NCBI GenBank assembly: GCA_038222915.1
Contig: JBBRHH010000357.1
Span: 1 to 6,571, forward strand
Direction of reading: 5' to 3'
Length of the DNA: 6,571 bases
DNA from: JBBRHH01 sp038222915
GTDB lineage: Bacteria; Planctomycetota; Phycisphaerae; Tepidisphaerales; Tepidisphaeraceae
The notes below the pieces were generated by a model. The model saw nothing but the letters and a program-made list of their open reading frames with translations. It searched no databases and had not been told where the DNA came from. Every line of letters starts with the position of its first letter. Positions within the stretch are counted from its first letter, which is position 1. Below are positions 5,256 to 6,571 of this stretch, in pieces. The translations under genes were made by a program, and so were the position numbers.

Positions 5256-5259
5256 GAGG
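5256..5259 (+). promoter_or_regulatory. Shine-Dalgarno GAGG for the gene at 5268
   Basis: GAGG lies 8 nt before the ATG at 5268, and the first codons encode a clear signal peptide, which together fix this start. Confidence 0.6.
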
Positions 5260-5267
5260 TACCACCA

Positions 5268-6571
5268 ATGACTCGACCCCGCTGTCGTTTTCTTCGCGCA
5301 TCGCTCTCTTTATTGCTTGTTCTCGGAGTAGCCCCCTCTGCGTGGGCGGCCGGTCCGGGAGAAGTGCGCGATGCAATTGAAAAGGGGAAAAAATATCTCC
5401 TGGACCAGTTCGGTAAAAACGGCCCGTGCTGGGAGGTCGCCCCTCAGCCCGCGGGCGTGGTCGGCACCGCCGATTACACCACCGACTGCTGGGCCGGGCT
5501 CACTTCCGCAGCGACGTACGCCCTGCTTGTCTCCGGCGAAGATCCCAACAGCAACCCAAAGATCAAGGAAGCGATCGACTTTCTGCTCAAGGCCAAGACG
5601 GTTGGACCCTACGCCACCGGGATGAGGACACAGGTCTGGCTGAACGCCAATCGGTATCACAAGCTCGAGGCATACAAGGCCGCCGCCAAGGTCGACAACC
5701 AATTCCTGGGTGACCTGGTCAAGACCAGCCCCAAGGCCGCCGGCAGCATCGGACTTTACAACTACATCCTCGGTCCCGATGAGCCGCGCGTCGATCACAG
5801 TTGCAGCAATTACGGCGTATTGGGCGTCTGGGCTTGCGCCATGCTGGATCTCGAGCCTCCAAAAATGCCCGCCGTGAAGGAAGGTTACTGGAAGCTGATG
5901 GACACTTCCTGGCGGCGCGACCAGAACAAGGACGGATCGTGGGGTTATGAGAAAGGTGGCGCTGGAACATTGCCCATGACTTCCGCCGGCGTCGCAACCC
6001 TGTACATCACCCAGGATATGTTGTCAGACGGCAGCGTCCTCTGTCAGGGAAATCCCAGCGATGAAGGGATCGAGCGCGGCGTGAAGTGGGTCGGCGACCA
6101 TCTCAAGGAAGCCGCCGGCGGTTGGCGCAATTACGCGCTCTACAACATTGAACGACTCGGAACGGCCGGCGGATACAAATATATCGGCACCACCAACTGG
6201 TACGACTTTGGCGCTGACATCCTGGTGAAGAGCCAGAATGCACAAGACGGCCATTGGGATGGCGAGCATGGGGAAATACCCCACACTTGCTTCGGCATCT
6301 TGTTCCTCGTCCACGGCAGCGCGCCGGTCATGATGAACAAGCTGCAGTATTCGCTCGCCGCGCCGGCTCGACCCGCCGTCGCACCCAAAGAAGCAGCACC
6401 GGCCGCCAAGCCCGCAGCCGCACCGCCGGCGGCAGGCGGGGCCGCCAAGGACGCCGCGCCGGCCAAGGGCGCGGACAAGTCTCCTGAAAAAGAAGTTCCC
6501 GCACCCGCCAAAGCGGATTTGCCCGGCCACTGGAATCAGCGCCATCGCGATATGGCGAACCTCGCACGCTG
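5268..6571 (+). CDS. Secreted terpenoid-cyclase/prenyltransferase-repeat protein, probably DUF4159-linked (runs off right edge)
   Basis: Open for 434 codons to the window edge. Residues 1-27 are a Sec signal peptide (basic MTRPRCRFLR, hydrophobic LSLLLVLGVAP, then SAWA before AGPG). Residues about 32-360 form alpha-alpha repeats of the squalene-hopene-cyclase / prenyltransferase barrel type. QNKDGSW at 219-225 fits the QW motif (QxxxGxW), and QNAQDGHW at 323-330 is a one-residue-longer variant. WRNYALYNIERLGTAGG (286-302) and NWYDFGADILVKSQ (310-323) are typical of planctomycete proteins of this class. No DxDD or DDxxD catalytic Asp cluster is visible, so cyclase activity is not supported; a binding or scaffold role in the periplasm is more likely. 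Residues about 362-417 are an Ala/Pro/Lys-rich flexible linker. After it, GHWNQRHRDMANLAR (420-434) matches the segment that in the family precedes DUF4159, expected just past the edge. A paralogous DUF4159 remnant lies immediately upstream. Confidence 0.8.
   Translation, partial: MTRPRCRFLRASLSLLLVLGVAPSAWAAGPGEVRDAIEKGKKYLLDQFGKNGPCWEVAPQPAGVVGTADYTTDCWAGLTSAATYALLVSGEDPNSNPKIKEAIDFLLKAKTVGPYATGMRTQVWLNANRYHKLEAYKAAAKVDNQFLGDLVKTSPKAAGSIGLYNYILGPDEPRVDHSCSNYGVLGVWACAMLDLEPPKMPAVKEGYWKLMDTSWRRDQNKDGSWGYEKGGAGTLPMTSAGVATLYITQDMLSDGSVLCQGNPSDEGIERGVKWVGDHLKEAAGGWRNYALYNIERLGTAGGYKYIGTTNWYDFGADILVKSQNAQDGHWDGEHGEIPHTCFGILFLVHGSAPVMMNKLQYSLAAPARPAVAPKEAAPAAKPAAAPPAAGGAAKDAAPAKGADKSPEKEVPAPAKADLPGHWNQRHRDMANLAR

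Larger units (their letters stand above)
5055..5267 (+). other. Intergenic region before the repeat-protein gene
   Basis: It is AT-richer than its surroundings, with an AT stretch right after the DUF4159 stop (AAATATGATATAA, 5055-5067) and no convincing terminator hairpin. Short frames on either strand are not supported. It holds the candidate promoter at 5201-5229. Confidence 0.5.

Noticed and set aside
5310..5798. 162-aa minus-strand frame
   Set aside because: Antisense to the signal peptide and first repeats of the gene at 5268, which has a ribosome site and recognisable motifs.
6024..6545. 173-aa minus-strand frame
   Set aside because: Antisense to the last repeats and the Ala/Pro linker; it reflects GC-rich repeats only.
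1..6571. tRNA, rRNA, CRISPR arrays, insertion sequences, phage or defence genes
   Set aside because: I looked for cloverleaf-like sequence, regular direct repeats with spacers, terminal inverted repeats with transposase motifs and recognisable defence domains, and saw none.

Overview
The window looks like a piece of a planctomycete chromosome, probably from the Phycisphaerae side of the phylum. The evidence is a high-GC genome with C/G-ending codons and an N-terminal LEPR-XLL-type motif (VEPLERRQMLSA) on a large RTX/FG-GAP protein. It also holds a DUF4838 glycosidase-like protein and proteins of the squalene-cyclase-repeat plus DUF4159 type, families that are common in Planctomycetota. The assignment rests on recognised motifs only; no search was run.

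Left part (1-1446, all on the minus strand, read right to left): two short unrecognised genes, 1078-1446 (122 aa) and 807-1031 (74 aa), lie 46 bp apart and probably form an operon. It is closed by a GC-rich hairpin terminator at 729-751. After it, a separately initiated gene starts at 620 and runs off the left edge. It is a secreted protein with the N-terminal part typical of DUF4838 / alpha-glucuronidase-like proteins.

Middle (1447-2030): a 584-bp divergent intergenic region with no convincing gene. It is rich in inverted repeats. Three stem-loops lie on the side of the minus-strand operon. On the plus-strand side are a perfect 20-bp palindrome (1951-1970), a 17-nt hairpin (1888-1904) and a 12-bp GC palindrome next to the Shine-Dalgarno (2006-2017). 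The plus-strand gene that follows (2031-4349, 772 aa) is a mosaic extracellular protein: LEPR-XLL motif, seven FG-GAP-like blades (a complete beta-propeller), one PKD domain, and RTX calcium-binding nonapeptides at the C-terminus. It ends at a very strong intrinsic terminator (24-bp perfect palindrome plus T-run, 4376-4406).

Right part (4407-6571, plus strand): directly after that terminator comes an orphan DUF4159 domain (about 4419-5054). It has no upstream half and no proper start, and it is interrupted by an in-frame TAA at 4566, so I read it as a decaying gene remnant. A 213-bp gap with a plausible promoter (5201-5229) leads to a secreted protein (5268 to beyond the right edge) built of terpenoid-cyclase/prenyltransferase-like alpha-alpha repeats. 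In the family this module is usually followed by DUF4159, so the remnant and this gene may be relics of a tandem duplication. No RNA gene, CRISPR array, insertion sequence or phage module was seen.
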